Below, piece by piece: positions 10,905 through 21,328 of a DNA stretch of 25,899 bases; the first letter of the stretch is position 1, and each line of letters begins with the position of its first letter. The position numbers and the translations under genes were made by a program. This DNA is from Ettlia oleoabundans (lineage: Eukaryota; Chlorophyta; Chlorophyceae; Chlamydomonadales). The notes below the pieces were generated by a model. That model did not search any database. It had not been told where the DNA came from and saw only the letters and a program-made list of their open reading frames with translations. The DNA is taken from the NCBI GenBank assembly GCA_019693395.1, contig JAAMXP010004506.1, positions 1-25,899 on the forward strand, written 5' to 3'.

Positions 10905-12397
10905 ATGGCCCAGAAGGTGACCCCAACGATCGACTGCACCTCCAAGTGGCCCTACCCACTGGAGAGCGACGGTGAGAGCAGAGGGCTGAAGGCAGGCGGG
11001 CAGGCAGGCAGCAGAAACTCATACGCTGGTATGCTGGAATGCAGCATTTCTGCTGCAGCAAGTGGAGATACTTATGTAATTTAATATATAATCTGAGCAA
11101 GCGTTTATGGCTTTGTATTCGCGGCCTTTTTACCAACTCCACGCTGCTCGGCAAATCACCACCCACCAGCCTTCCTCCCGCCTTACCCCTCGCCCCCGCC
11201 TGCAGGCTGGTACCGCGCCCACAACGCTTTGCGTGCCGATCTGTCTGACCTGGGCGCCATGCTGGAGTCATTTGAGGCGCAGCTGCAGGCAGGCACGCCC
11301 ATCAGCCGTGCACAGGCGGCAGCGGCCGACCGCTTTTTCAACTGCTTCCTCAAATTTCTGCACCACCACCACCACAACGAGGATGGTGAGCATGCTTGGC
11401 ATAGACTTGGGTGTCGCTCAGCAGGTGGGGGACCAATTCCATACCAGCTGGCAGGCAACGACATCTTGGCTTACTGGCAGCCGTTACAGCCAGTGTTGTG
11501 CCCTGTCGTCCCATGTCGCCCACATCGCAACCAACAACCTTCCTCCAACCGCCATCGCCTTCCCACCACCCTGCCCACAGACATTGCCATGCCCTACATG
11601 GCCACCCGCTTTGCGGTGCCAAACAAGATTGCGGCTGACCACATGCAGCTGGAGGTGATATCTACTGCTTGTGCGCCTACCAGCAGATGCAGGCAACTTG
11701 CTGTGACTTGATGTATGCTGCTGGCACCAGTGTGGCACAGGGGGAGTGCTCTACCATGCAGTCCTCTTGGTAACTGCGTCTTTCTCCTTGTCGTAACACT
11801 GCAGGATCTCTTGGATAAGTTTGAGTCGAGCGTCAAGAAGCTTTTGGCTAGCACAATAACACCTGTGCAGCGCAATCTGCTCAAGGAGGTGCAGGTGAGG
11901 CATCCGCTGTTTTTTGGTGCAGCGGTTGCTACTACAGGAGCCTAACTAGTAATGCTGGCGCTCACCAGACCCTGCTGGTGTGTGCAGCAGTTCCATGCCC
12001 GCACCTTCCAATGCACTGCTGCAAGGCATCTGCGCTCATCTGCCCCTTGCCACCCTCCCTCCCCATGCCTTTGCAGAGCGTGTTTATTCCGCTGCGTGCC
12101 ATGTGTGAGGAGCACTTCAGGGAGGAAGAGCAGGAAGCGATGCCGCTGATGCGCCGCCACTTCACTCCCGGTGAGATTGAGAAGAACGTGGTGCAGAAGA
12201 TCATGCGCAGCATGGATGGCGACAGCATGGGAGCCTTCTTCCGCCCGATGAGCCGGGAGGAGCGCCGCGCCTTTGCCAAGCAGGAGGGAATCCCCTTCTT
12301 TGTCCGCTGGATCCTGTTCCGGCAGGCAGCCAAGTACGAGCGCAACGTGTGGCAGCCCTTCCAGCGCCTCTGCCTGGCAGCAGCAAGGACGGCGTAG
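10905..12397 (+). CDS. Hemerythrin-like HHE cation-binding protein (5 exons, 243 aa)
   Basis: Predicted soluble four-helix-bundle protein with a carboxylate-bridged di-iron type site; members bind oxygen or sense iron or redox state. Exons: 10905-10971, 11206-11385, 11581-11654, 11805-11894, 12077-12397, all GT-AG and in phase (732 nt). Candidate ligands in helix order: H28 (WYRAHNAL), the H75-H79/E81/D82 cluster (five His then NEDDIAMP), H103 (ADHMQLE), and H150 with E153-E155 (CEEHFREEE). This matches the H...HxxxE...H...HxxxE pattern of the HHE family. The C-terminal ~80 residues (MRRHFTPGEIEKNV onward) form a basic tail found in some longer HHE proteins. There is no signal or transit peptide, so it is probably cytosolic or nuclear. 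The ATG sits in a good context (CACCATGGC). A TGTAA at 12706-12710 may be the polyadenylation signal. The fold is secure; the function is open. Confidence 0.9.
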
Positions 12398-13152
12398 GGC
12401 TGAGCTGGCCCGACTAGGACGGGGGTCTGCGACAGCAAGGGCCCGGTGGCCACGTAGCCAGCAAGTGGAGCAGCACAGTCCTGGCTGCTATCCAGTCACG
12501 GCAGCAGCGGCATGAAGCCTACGATACAAACTCAAGCATTTGATGCATATGTGCCTATTGATTACTTCAAGATGTTCTCCCATTATTCCGTCCCTCTGAT
12601 TTCTTCTTAACCCTTTCCATCGACTCCAAAGACACGCAGTTACCACACCTGTCGCCATAAACTTTTCCCCTTGACCCTAAAAGCTGAACTTGAGGCATTC
12701 ATTTGTGTAACTGCATTCCACAACACTGTTTGCAAAGCTGGGCTCCGTGGCAGGAAGCTGGGTTGCACAGCAAAATGGAAGAGGAAATGGGAGGACAGAA
12801 TGTTTAAAGTAAGCTTGGCTCACATGGAACTGACAAGACCAGCCACCATGAGCCAATTCCTCCACTTCTGGCACAAGCAAACACTGCTACTGTTGGACGC
12901 CGGCGGCAATTGAGCGGGGCGCTGAGGTGGCACCTGCCGTACGTCCGCGCCTCGCTTGGCAGCGGAATCACGGGAGTACTCTAGCACTTGTGCCTTAAAG
13001 CTAGTCACCTCGTTACGTTGTCGGCGCGGTTAGAGCTGCACGGCGCCTGTGAAGCGCCCAGGGCTTTGTTGCACTTCCACTCTGCATTATGAAGCAGACC
13101 TGTGACGCGGGAGAGCGGTAGCAGTGAACACAAGGAGCAGCAGTGCAACAGG
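12398..13152 (+). other. 3' UTR of the hemerythrin-like gene and promoter of the DHHC gene
   Basis: No coding region is supported. TGTAA at 12706-12710 is a plausible polyadenylation signal. A 10-codon upstream ORF (ATG at 13089, stop at 13119-13121) would lie in the 5' leader of the DHHC gene if transcription starts further upstream. Confidence 0.3.
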
Positions 13153-15798
13153 ATGGAGGTGGTTGTGCAGCCTCGCTGTATGAACGGCATCACCATCGCT
13201 TGTCTGGCAGTGATCGCCTTCCTATACCTCGCCGTGACCTTCAACGTGGTGCGTATGTCGCGGCAGTGCCGCAATTCGCCTGCTGGCACAAGCTGTGCCG
13301 CACGCTGCCACTGCCGTTTGAGCAAGGCTAGGGTTCTCCGCGCTGCAACAACAGCTGCTGCTGCCCATCCCCTCATTCTTCAGATTGTGCCACATCTTGG
13401 GTATTCGGTACATGGAGCCACTCACCTGATGATATTTACTGCCCTCACCGGGCTGGCCGCAGCCACCTACCTGCAGTGTGTGTACTGCGATCCAGGTGGG
13501 TGCTGGCACGCGCCCTTGCTGCTGCGTGAAATCTCTGTGGCTGAAGAAGCCTCCAACCAGGCTCCAGTGCATTGTAGGCTGTCACATCGCAAATGCCATG
13601 CCTGTATGTATGGGAATACACGTGGGAGCCCCCCATTTTCCAGCCAGCTATTTGCTTCCTCACACTTTCCACTCGCGGGGTAGTTGCTGTTCAGTCAGCT
13701 TCAACCCGGTGGCCGGATTGCTTGCCTTGCTGCCGCAGGCAAGGTGCCCTTGGGGTGGCAGCCTGATACGGAGCAGCAGTCAGCGGCAGCGGTGCTGCAA
13801 GTCAAGCGGCGCGGCGGCGGTCGCAGGTGCGCCTCCTTTGAGTCGTCCACACGCGTCTAGGCCATAGGCCCAAACGGTGCCCCAGCTGTCGAGCACTTGG
13901 CTGCACTCTCGTTTGCAAACTTTGGCACATTTGCTTCTTCCTGCATGGCGGATTTTGAGGACGCCCAAAACATAACCCTTCCGTCTTCAGCAGCAGCACA
14001 ACAGGCACCCTCCATCCTTCCCTCCTTGCGCGCCTCGCCCCTTTTGGCTGCCATTGCAGGTTCTGCAAGAAGTGCCAGTCCTTCAAGCCGCCCCGCACCC
14101 ATCACTGCAGGCGGTGCGGCCACTGTGTGCTGCGCATGGACCATCACTGGTGGGTAACCTGGTGGCCGGCTGAACGGCTGGCTGGCTGGATTTGCAAGGC
14201 GCTGCCAGCGAGTGGCGGGTGGTGCTACCAGCCAAGGGTGGGTTGTGCGGCCCCCCTAGCCTTCCTTATGCGCCGCCTTCCTGCAATGCTGCTCTCCACA
14301 GCTTACTGCATAACCCTCATGCCCACCGTCTGCTGTGCACCCAGTTCCCTCTTCCATGCAGTGTGTGGGTAAACAACTGCATTGGGCATGGCAACTACCG
14401 CGCCTTCCTGCTGATGTGCTGCTACCTCACGGCCGCCTGCCTCCACGCCTTGGCACTGCTGCTACAGATGGACGCTCACCTAGTGCAGGCAAGCAAGGAA
14501 CAATGAGCTCCTGACCTGGATACCTAGCTAGCTGGATGAGAGGCCGGGCTGCCTACTTGGGATTGAATGGAGGCATGAGTGCGCAGTTGTGTGTGGCTCA
14601 GCTTGGGCAGCCTGGGAAGTCTGCCTGGTTTCTGGGTTGGGCTGAATTGGAGTGATATGGCCTGAGTAACCAGCTCAACTTCTCACGCACACGCCATTTC
14701 TTCCCCGCTTGGTAAATTGCAGATTGCTTTGGGCTGGGATGAAGACAGCAGGCTGCTGGCGGCAGCAGGCGCCCGGACAAAAGAGCTGCCTGGCAGTGAC
14801 AGTGAAGCAGCAGCAGCAGCAGCAGCAGGAGGAGCAAGAGCAGTGGGCTTGGCAGCAGATGTTGGGGCGGCAGCTCCTAGCAGCAGCAGTGTGATCAGAA
14901 GCAGCAAAACTGGGTGGGAGGGTGCATTTTGGATGCGTGTTGTGGTGCAGGTGAGATGATATACGCCCATATTTGCCCTTCCAGCCCGCCTGCACGTCCT
15001 GAGGTTTTATCCGCGTTCTGCGGTTGCAAGGTCAATCTCGCCAAGCGATTGCCCCGCTGCGCTCGCAGCACCCACCGCACCACTTGACCTGCCTTCCCTG
15101 TGGCCCGCCCCCTCTGTCCGGCAGATCCTGGCCACCACTGCGGCGCTGCCCATCTCCACTGGCCTTGTGGTGCTGCTGGTGTGGAACGGTATCCTCTGCC
15201 TCAGGAACCAAACCACGATTGAATACCATGAAGGTGTGAGTGGTGTCACAGCGCCACTTCCAGCCGACTTGGGTGCACTGATTTCCCCTGAGGGTTTCCC
15301 AGACCTATGTTTCATGCTGTGTGTGGTCATTTAGTGCATTTGCCTGCCCTGCTGCGTTCCTGCAGAAGCAGACTGCATGCAATGTCGCTCTGTTGGGGTG
15401 CCAAAATACTCTATGCCCTTCGACTCTATGCAGTGCAACACCCTGCTGCATCTTCCAAACATCAATACCAGCTACAGCCTCGATTAGCCCCAGCTTCTGC
15501 CTGCCATCCTGCAGGGGTCGTGGCGCAGTATATGGCAGCAGCAACGAGCGTCACCAGCCGCACTGGGGCCAGCAGCAACATTGGGAGCACCAGCGGAAGC
15601 AGCAGCAGCAGCAGCAGAGCTTGCAGCAGTAGCCACCCTTTCGACCTGGGGTGGCACGACAACCTGCACAGTGCATGCGGCGACAGTGCGGCTTGCTGGC
15701 TGCTCCCCGGGCGAGCGGCAGCACGAGGTGACGGCCTCACTTTTCCTACTTGCTGGGATCAACATCCGACGTGGCAGCAGCAGGCCCAGAGCAGGTAG
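13153..15798 (+). CDS. DHHC-type protein S-acyltransferase (palmitoyltransferase; 8 exons, 377 aa)
   Basis: Predicted multi-pass membrane enzyme that attaches palmitate to protein cysteines, probably in endomembranes or plasma membrane. Exons: 13153-13248, 13384-13495, 13739-13826, 14060-14149, 14362-14488, 14723-14950, 15125-15233, 15515-15798, all in phase (1134 nt). Four hydrophobic segments lie at about residues 11-32, 43-66, 143-165 and 248-273. The cysteine-rich domain runs 101-144 with C101/C104, H114-C115, C118, C121, DHHC at 126-129 (catalytic C129 split by an intron) and [12 protein letters not shown] after it. TTIE (277-280) and an HPFDLGW...N...G...W motif near the C-terminus are typical of the family. 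Plant PAT13-16 enzymes are the closest match from memory. A 76-residue exon rich in Ala/Ser lengthens the loop between TM3 and TM4. The intron after exon 5 has a GC donor (CAG|GCAAGC). An in-frame GTG at 13102 was not used as start. Confidence 0.95.
14807..14827 (+). repeat. (GCA)7 microsatellite coding for seven alanines
   Basis: Trinucleotide run inside exon 6 of the DHHC gene, read as GCA codons. It lies in the long loop between TM3 and TM4 and is likely length-polymorphic. A second AGC-rich run, near 15598-15620 in exon 8, codes for serines. Confidence 0.9.
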
Positions 15799-17460
15799 CA
15801 GCTGAAGGAGGCAGTTGTCTCTTTGTTCCGTTTCCCTTGACTGTGGCACCTACAGATTCTGAATTGTGAAAATATTTTATGTTACACGTCTGGACTTGGG
15901 CTCACTGTTTGGATGGGGGGATACAAAGAGGGTGGGGGTTCGTTGGATTGGCTGCCGCCATCGGTGGATTGGCGGCGCACGCAAGATAGAGACAGGCAGT
16001 GGGCAATGCATGTGAAGAATGGGCGTGGCATCGCGACGGCAGCAAGGGAATGCCACCTCCGCAAGGCCACGACCAACCATCGCACGCATGGTAATAGATG
16101 GAATGAAGGGGAAAAAAACGAAACTGAATGGTTGTGCAACAAAATGAGCCCAAGCAAACGGGTGAATGAATGCTCAAACAAACGCTGTGAACACAGGGGG
16201 GGCCAAGAAGGGTGGGCGGCGGGGCTGGGCCCGTTAGAATGAATATGGCTTTTTTACTGACGTGCACCGACGCCCCAGCAGTGAACTGCTCAGAAGGCTG
16301 GGTTTGGCGTAGGTGCATACTGTATGTCTTATCAGCATGCCCCCATCCGCATGGGCGGGCAGGGGCGGAAAATGGCGACCACAAATAACTAGCAGGGTGG
16401 AGACCTCGCCAGGGAGGAAGGGAAAAGAACCGTGGGGCGTGTGAGCCACAGGCCAGGGCAAAGCGCAAAAAAGGATGTCAGCACATTGGGCCTCCTGCGT
16501 GTTGCTGCAGTGGATGGAAGAATGCCTGGCAAGCAGGCAAAGCAGGGAGAAAATGTCGGCATGCTGAGAAGGCCTGTGTCGTGAGCCAGTGGGCGTGCAT
16601 CAAAAACGGCAAACCAGGAGGAGAGTTGCATGGTAGGCGGGCCATTCGTTGGTGTATATAAAAAGACATCTTGCGACGTTCGTTGGCATTTGCAGGGCGG
16701 CTGCGATGGGCCCCTATCATGGGGGCTGCCTCAACAGCCAGGGGCTCAGTAGTGCATCAAGGCAAAGTGGCAAAACGGAAGGAGGCCGCAGGCTTGCTGC
16801 CTGGGCAGCTCCCAATGGCGCATGGCGTCAAGCCAGCACAGCCCGCCACGACTTAGCACCGCGGTGGAAAGCTGCGAAACGGCGCCGGAAGCGCAGATGG
16901 CATGCTGACGGCGCTTAAGGACCATGCGCCAAAAAAATAGCAGCCAGAAACACACAGGGATGAAAACAGGCATAGTTCGTGTGCTCCAGTGAGCAAATGA
17001 AGGGGCAAAAACAGCAATGAAGAGGGGCATTAACGACAGCATACATGTGTTGAGGCGCCAACCATCGGCACTTGATTCAAGGTTGAAATTGCCATGTAGG
17101 CTGGACTGCGGGCAAAGGGAGGTGTGCAATGCCGATAGCAGCGAGGCTTCCTTGCTTTCAAGAGGGGTTATCAAGGCATACGCAGGACTGAAGAGGGAAC
17201 ACGACACGGTACGACACGAAGCTAAGCAGCATTGTCGCACAATAGCAGAGGGGGCACATGGGTGGGGTCCAGGGCAAGGGGGGTGGCGCCATTCGTTGGT
17301 TGCTTGTCTCCAGTCTCAGCAGGTTGTGCTCAAAAGGAGGCCAGTGCAGGCTGGTGGGGCAGCCCAGCAGCATAAAGGTATCTAGTAAACGGTTCATAAA
17401 TGCAGCCTGGTGCATTTTAGCAGGCCTCTTAGCAGCTTGCTCCACTAATACTGGGAGGCA
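15799..17460. other. Convergent intergenic region (DHHC / CCT genes)
   Basis: A 1.66-kb stretch between two convergent stops. No coding region is well supported; the 188-codon minus-strand frame 15902-16468 is low-complexity and unlike any family. On the plus strand a TATA-like GTATATAAAAAG lies at about 16653-16664, followed by an ATG at 16706 opening a short basic frame to 16918. This may be a small gene or chance. The rest is probably 3' UTR of the two flanking genes. Confidence 0.3.
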
Positions 17461-20400
17461 TCAAGCCTGTGTGTCAGCAGAGGTTGTGGATGGCGCCCGA
17501 GGCAACACAGCGTCCAACTCCGGGCCAGATGCAGCGGCAGCGGCCGCCGCCAGGATGCCAGCAGCTTCGCCAGCTTTCACAAAGCGACCCTGCAGCCATA
17601 ACAGCCAAGCGCACAGCTTTCTCAGTGGTGCTTGTGTGTGTGTGTGGTGGGGGGTGGGTGGGTGGGGGGGCTCACAATTCTCGCATGGTGGACGTCGCAT
17701 GGTGGGCGAAGAAAAACACAAAGCAAGCACACTGTGCCAGTTTGTGTCCCTCACCAAAAGAGGCTGCTAGTCAACTGGCACTGTGACGACCCCACTATTG
17801 ATCACATGACACAAAACCACAGCCGGCCACCCACCTTCACACGCGGGCGCTTGTCAGCATTGGCCTTCCGGGCCTGGTAGCGAATCTTCTTTCCAAAGCC
17901 GCGTCGTGCTTTCTTTTCGCGGAAGCGCTGCAGGCTCCTCTGGCGCGCCAGGCGGGCAGCTGCAGGGCACGAGTAAAGGGAGAGAGGAAGGGAGGCAGGC
18001 AGGCGGAGGCCATGTGCGTGTGAGCAACAAAATGGGTGCTGCTTATCGACAAGACTCAATTGCAGGGTGCAGGAAGGCAGGCAGCAACATGCAAGGCGGG
18101 CGTACGTGTGTGTGTGTGTGTGCGCCAAGCAGGCCGCAACAGCAGGCCACGAGGCAAGACATCAATGTACTGCACAGGGCACCAATGTAACGCACAGGGC
18201 CAATGTACCGCACGGGGCAAGGGCCTGAAGCTCACTCTGCGCTGCCGGCGAAACATAAAAGCCGCCTGGCATCGGCATGGGTGGGAAGCCGCCAAAGCCG
18301 GCGCCCTCAGGCAGGCAGCCGCCGGGATGCATCGCTGGCATCATCATGCCACAGGCGGCAAAGGCCTGCTGCCCAAAGGGAGCACCAGGGAGGAGGGCCA
18401 GATCAGGGACTACCTGCAGCAGGCACAGCGTGGGCACGGCAGAAGGTTCAGTTGATGACTGTGTGGCAGGCGTGTGCGCCACAAACGCACAACTTAACAA
18501 CTTTCAAAGTTCAGCTGAGCCCTAATCGACATCTGTATGTGCAGCAGCAGGGCACAGGTGGAACAAACACTGCTGGAGAACGAGGGTTGTCCACAATATG
18601 TCGCCCAGGCGAGAACTGTTTTGCCACATGGGCGCAGCTGTGGGGCGCCGCAATAGCGCGAAACAGAGGGCAGGATGCTTGCCTGCGGCTGGCTGTGCTC
18701 GCGCGACATGGTGCCGCCCGCATCCTCAACGTCACTTGACTCGCTGGGAGCGTCGCAGAAGCTGCTCCCAACCGCCCCCAGTGCTGCGCCGCAGCTCCTA
18801 GGTGTGTCCAGGCCAGCCGGGTCGCAACCAGCGCCCCTCGTCGAGCCCTTGGCGCAGCCGCCGCCGCCGCTCTCGTTGCCGCTGCCATCCCCGCTGGAGC
18901 GCAACCGCAGCTTGGTGCTGTCTGAGCCGTCGCCAGATGAGTTGGGCTGGGCAATGGGAACGGGCATAAGGGAGGGCTGCAGGCCAGGGCAAACATTACA
19001 ACAAGGGGGTTGGATCTTCATGCGTAATGAGGACAGGTTGGCAAACACATTGGTGGGTTGGAGGTGCATATAGACTATGTGTGCTGCAAGAGTCACAGCT
19101 GTAAATCACCAAGTAGCCTTCCAATGTCAGGTTGACATTAACAAAGCAAAGAGAGGTCCGGATCAACCGCCATTACAAATCACATTGCCGGGCAGGCGGC
19201 TGACCATTCAAAGGCATGAACTCGCATACAAGTGCAGGTTGGATCCGCTGGTGTGGAATTTGGCCCGTCGGTACCATCAGTGCATGCAATAGCCAGCGCG
19301 CGAGGCGCATCTGCAGCGACACACCTGAAAGCCGCCTTGTGGGTGCACGCCTGCCAGCAGCTGTGCCACATCGTACCCGCCCGCCTCTGGTTGCATGAGG
19401 TGCGTTGCCGGCGGCTGTTGCGGGTAAAAGGTGGGCGGCGTTGTCTGGAAGCCAGCCAGGGAGGATGAGGTGCCAGGCTGCCCAGTCAGCTGCCCGTAGA
19501 AAGCCCCTGCATGCCGTGCTGCGGCAGCGGGGGCACCCGCCGCCAAGCCGGCAGGCGGTGGCGACGCAGCGCGCCCGCCACAGTAGAAAGGCAGCGGCGG
19601 GGCCATCCAGCCTCCTGCGGCTGGGCCTAGCGCCTCTGGGCCGCCTTGTGCGCCTAGGCCAGGGGTGCCGCCGGGGAGAGGCGGTAGGGGCTGGGGGTCA
19701 GACTCGCCCTCACAGCCCATGCCCGACACTGCCACGGGAATCATGTGGGCCGATTGTGCCAGCTGCGCGCTTTTGCCGCCGTCGTTGCCGCGTGCTGTGT
19801 CTGGGTGCATGAGCTTGGCCGCCACGCTGGGTTGCAGCGGAGGCTGCGCTGCGGCACTGTGCTCGCGCTGCGCCCGTGGCTGCTTCTCAGGCAGCCCCAG
19901 GCTCATCATCGCTTGGAAGGAGTCATGTCCTGCGGCCCCAGTGGTGCCAGAGGGCTCCTCAGGGGAGGCGCCTAGGCATGATGGCGGCAGCTGGGTTGCA
20001 CTGGGCGACATGAAGGGTGCGGAGCCAGAACCAGGCAGCTGCAACTCGCAATCCATGGTCAGGCCCTCCACCCAGGCTGCGCCTTCACGCATCTCCTGCA
20101 TGAGGTCGCCTAAATCATCTGCGAGCATAAGAGGGAAATGCTGGATGGCACGTTGACGCACAGGGCCAGAGCATTTGGGAAGAGTGTGGGCATGAGGCTG
20201 CCCGCGGGCTCGGCGCGCGCGCCGTCGCGGTTGCTGGCGTCTAAGCCCAAAAACCCTTCCCCACCTGGCTCCCCGCGCCCGGATGCGGAGTAAAACATTT
20301 CCTCGTCATCTTCCTCCTTGATGAGGTAGGCTGGGGGTCTGCAAGGAAGCGGGGGAACGGCGAACCCAACTTGATCAGCAGCAGCGGCGCGTTGGAGCGC

Positions 20401-20494
20401 TCAGGGGGCTCGTCAACGGGCTAACAGGGGCGGACAAAAGCATGCTTCGCTCACACCGCGCGCGCACGCGAAAGGCACGCAAAAGGGCTGACAT
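17461..20494 (-). CDS. CCT-domain transcriptional regulator without visible B-box (7 exons, 543 aa)
   Basis: Predicted nuclear regulator; CCT domains bind DNA or NF-Y partners in plant light, clock and photoperiod pathways. Exons in transcript order: 20494-20457, 20338-20265, 20118-19325, 18976-18683, 18413-18236, 17959-17835, 17589-17461, all in phase (1632 nt). The C-terminal CCT domain spans about residues 465-507: RQRSLQRFREKKARRGFGKK, then IRYQARKANADKRPRVKGRF, with the last GRF in the final exon. The N-terminus has an acidic stretch (LIKEEDDEE); the middle is long, Pro/Gly/Ala/Ser-rich and disordered, with a Met/Pro/Gly-rich segment (MPMPGGF) before the CCT. No B-box, receiver or TIFY motif is visible, so it is closer to CMF-type proteins than to CONSTANS. 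Exon 1 (13 residues) is weakly supported; M50-type downstream starts or further 5' exons are possible. The intron 18682-18414 has a GC donor (CAG|GCAAGC). Confidence 0.85.
17649..17670 (+). other. Strong G-quadruplex motif in a CCT-gene intron
   Basis: Four G-runs (6, 3, 3 and 7) separated by single T residues, preceded by a (TG)n run at about 17633-17646. It lies on the strand opposite to the gene, in its last intron, so the sense RNA carries a C-rich tract about 60 nt upstream of the acceptor. Confidence 0.75.
18106..18122. repeat. (GT)n dinucleotide microsatellite
   Basis: Alternating GT of about 17 bp inside the intron between CCT-gene exons 5 and 6. Confidence 0.85.
18163..18218. repeat. 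Three degenerate 18-20-bp tandem repeats
   Basis: Three adjacent units starting CAATGTA and containing GCACxGGGC, at 18163-18182, 18183-18200 and 18201-18218. They lie in the intron of the CCT gene, ending 17 bp before the 18236 exon boundary, close to its donor site on the minus strand. Confidence 0.85.
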
Positions 20495-21328
20495 CAGCGC
20501 GCGAGATGCTGTCTCGCGCAAGTAGCTCGCCTGAGGGGTGGGGGACCGGGCGCGCCTGTCACGAAGGGCGCCTGTAGGAAGTGGCTGGAAGCCTGTAGCG
20601 ACCGGCTCGTCATGTTCGACAAGGCCAGGTCCCAGGAAACGGGTAAACAGTGAGGTGTGGGGGCCCCAACGAACAAAAAAGGCTGTCAGGCCTGGGGGCA
20701 GCGCTGCCGGGCGCGTTCAAGGGCGGCAAGGCGGGCCGTGGGTTTCGGGCCCCGTCGGAAGCTTGCAAGTATGAGTGACGGTAGTCCAGTTATAAACAAA
20801 GGTGGGCAACGCGTAAATTAACGGGGTTGAACCCTGGAATTGGGCGTTTCCGCATGAGTGCTGCCAGTTTCTTTCTTATTAAACTGAAGAAAGCAAGCAG
20901 CTACTTGTTTTCCGGTCGTGGGCTATCTGTTTGCCCTGTTCTAATCAAGAGCTGTGATTATGACTGTCATCGATGCTGTACTAAGCATATAGCTGCCCAC
21001 CTTCAGGGTTTTAAGGGGCCTTCGGCTTGGCGGCGCTTGCATTTGACATTGCACCACTGTGGGAGCAGGTGCTCACCAACTTGCCAGCATATGTACATGA
21101 GTGGCAGGATGGCGCAAGTTGCAAATTCAAATACATAAGCACATGCATGCAGGAAATGCAAAGGGTTTTGAAAAGATGACAAGTAAAACCAACTCGTGCG
21201 CGCCAACAATTTGGGGGCAGCCAAGCGTCGCCCTGAAATTCAGAGCATTCGCATTTAAGACGGATGCTTGGGTTGGACGAATACTTTTCACAAATAAAAT
21301 GAGGTCGTAGAAAGACATATTCACAAAT
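20495..21328. promoter_or_regulatory. Upstream region of the CCT gene / 3' flank of the next minus-strand gene
   Basis: No coding region is supported on either strand. It must contain the CCT promoter; a TATAA-like element lies at about 20789-20796, roughly 300 bp above the predicted start. The part next to the CCT gene (20400-20770) is GC-rich, and the part from about 20780 to 21328 is clearly richer in A and T. Confidence 0.3.

Noticed and set aside
13102..13152. Earlier start of the DHHC protein at 13102
   Set aside because: The codon is GTG, not ATG; the first ATG in frame is 13153.
15902..16468. 188-codon minus-strand open frame between the convergent genes
   Set aside because: Cys/His/Pro-rich with no domain or splice support; it looks like random open sequence in UTR or intergenic DNA.
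20119..20152. A ~33-nt intron in the CCT gene (AAC|GTGCC to CTCGCAG)
   Set aside because: It is shorter than any other intron here and breaks phase; the donor at 20264 (CCAG|GTGGGG) gives an in-phase 146-nt intron to the same acceptor.
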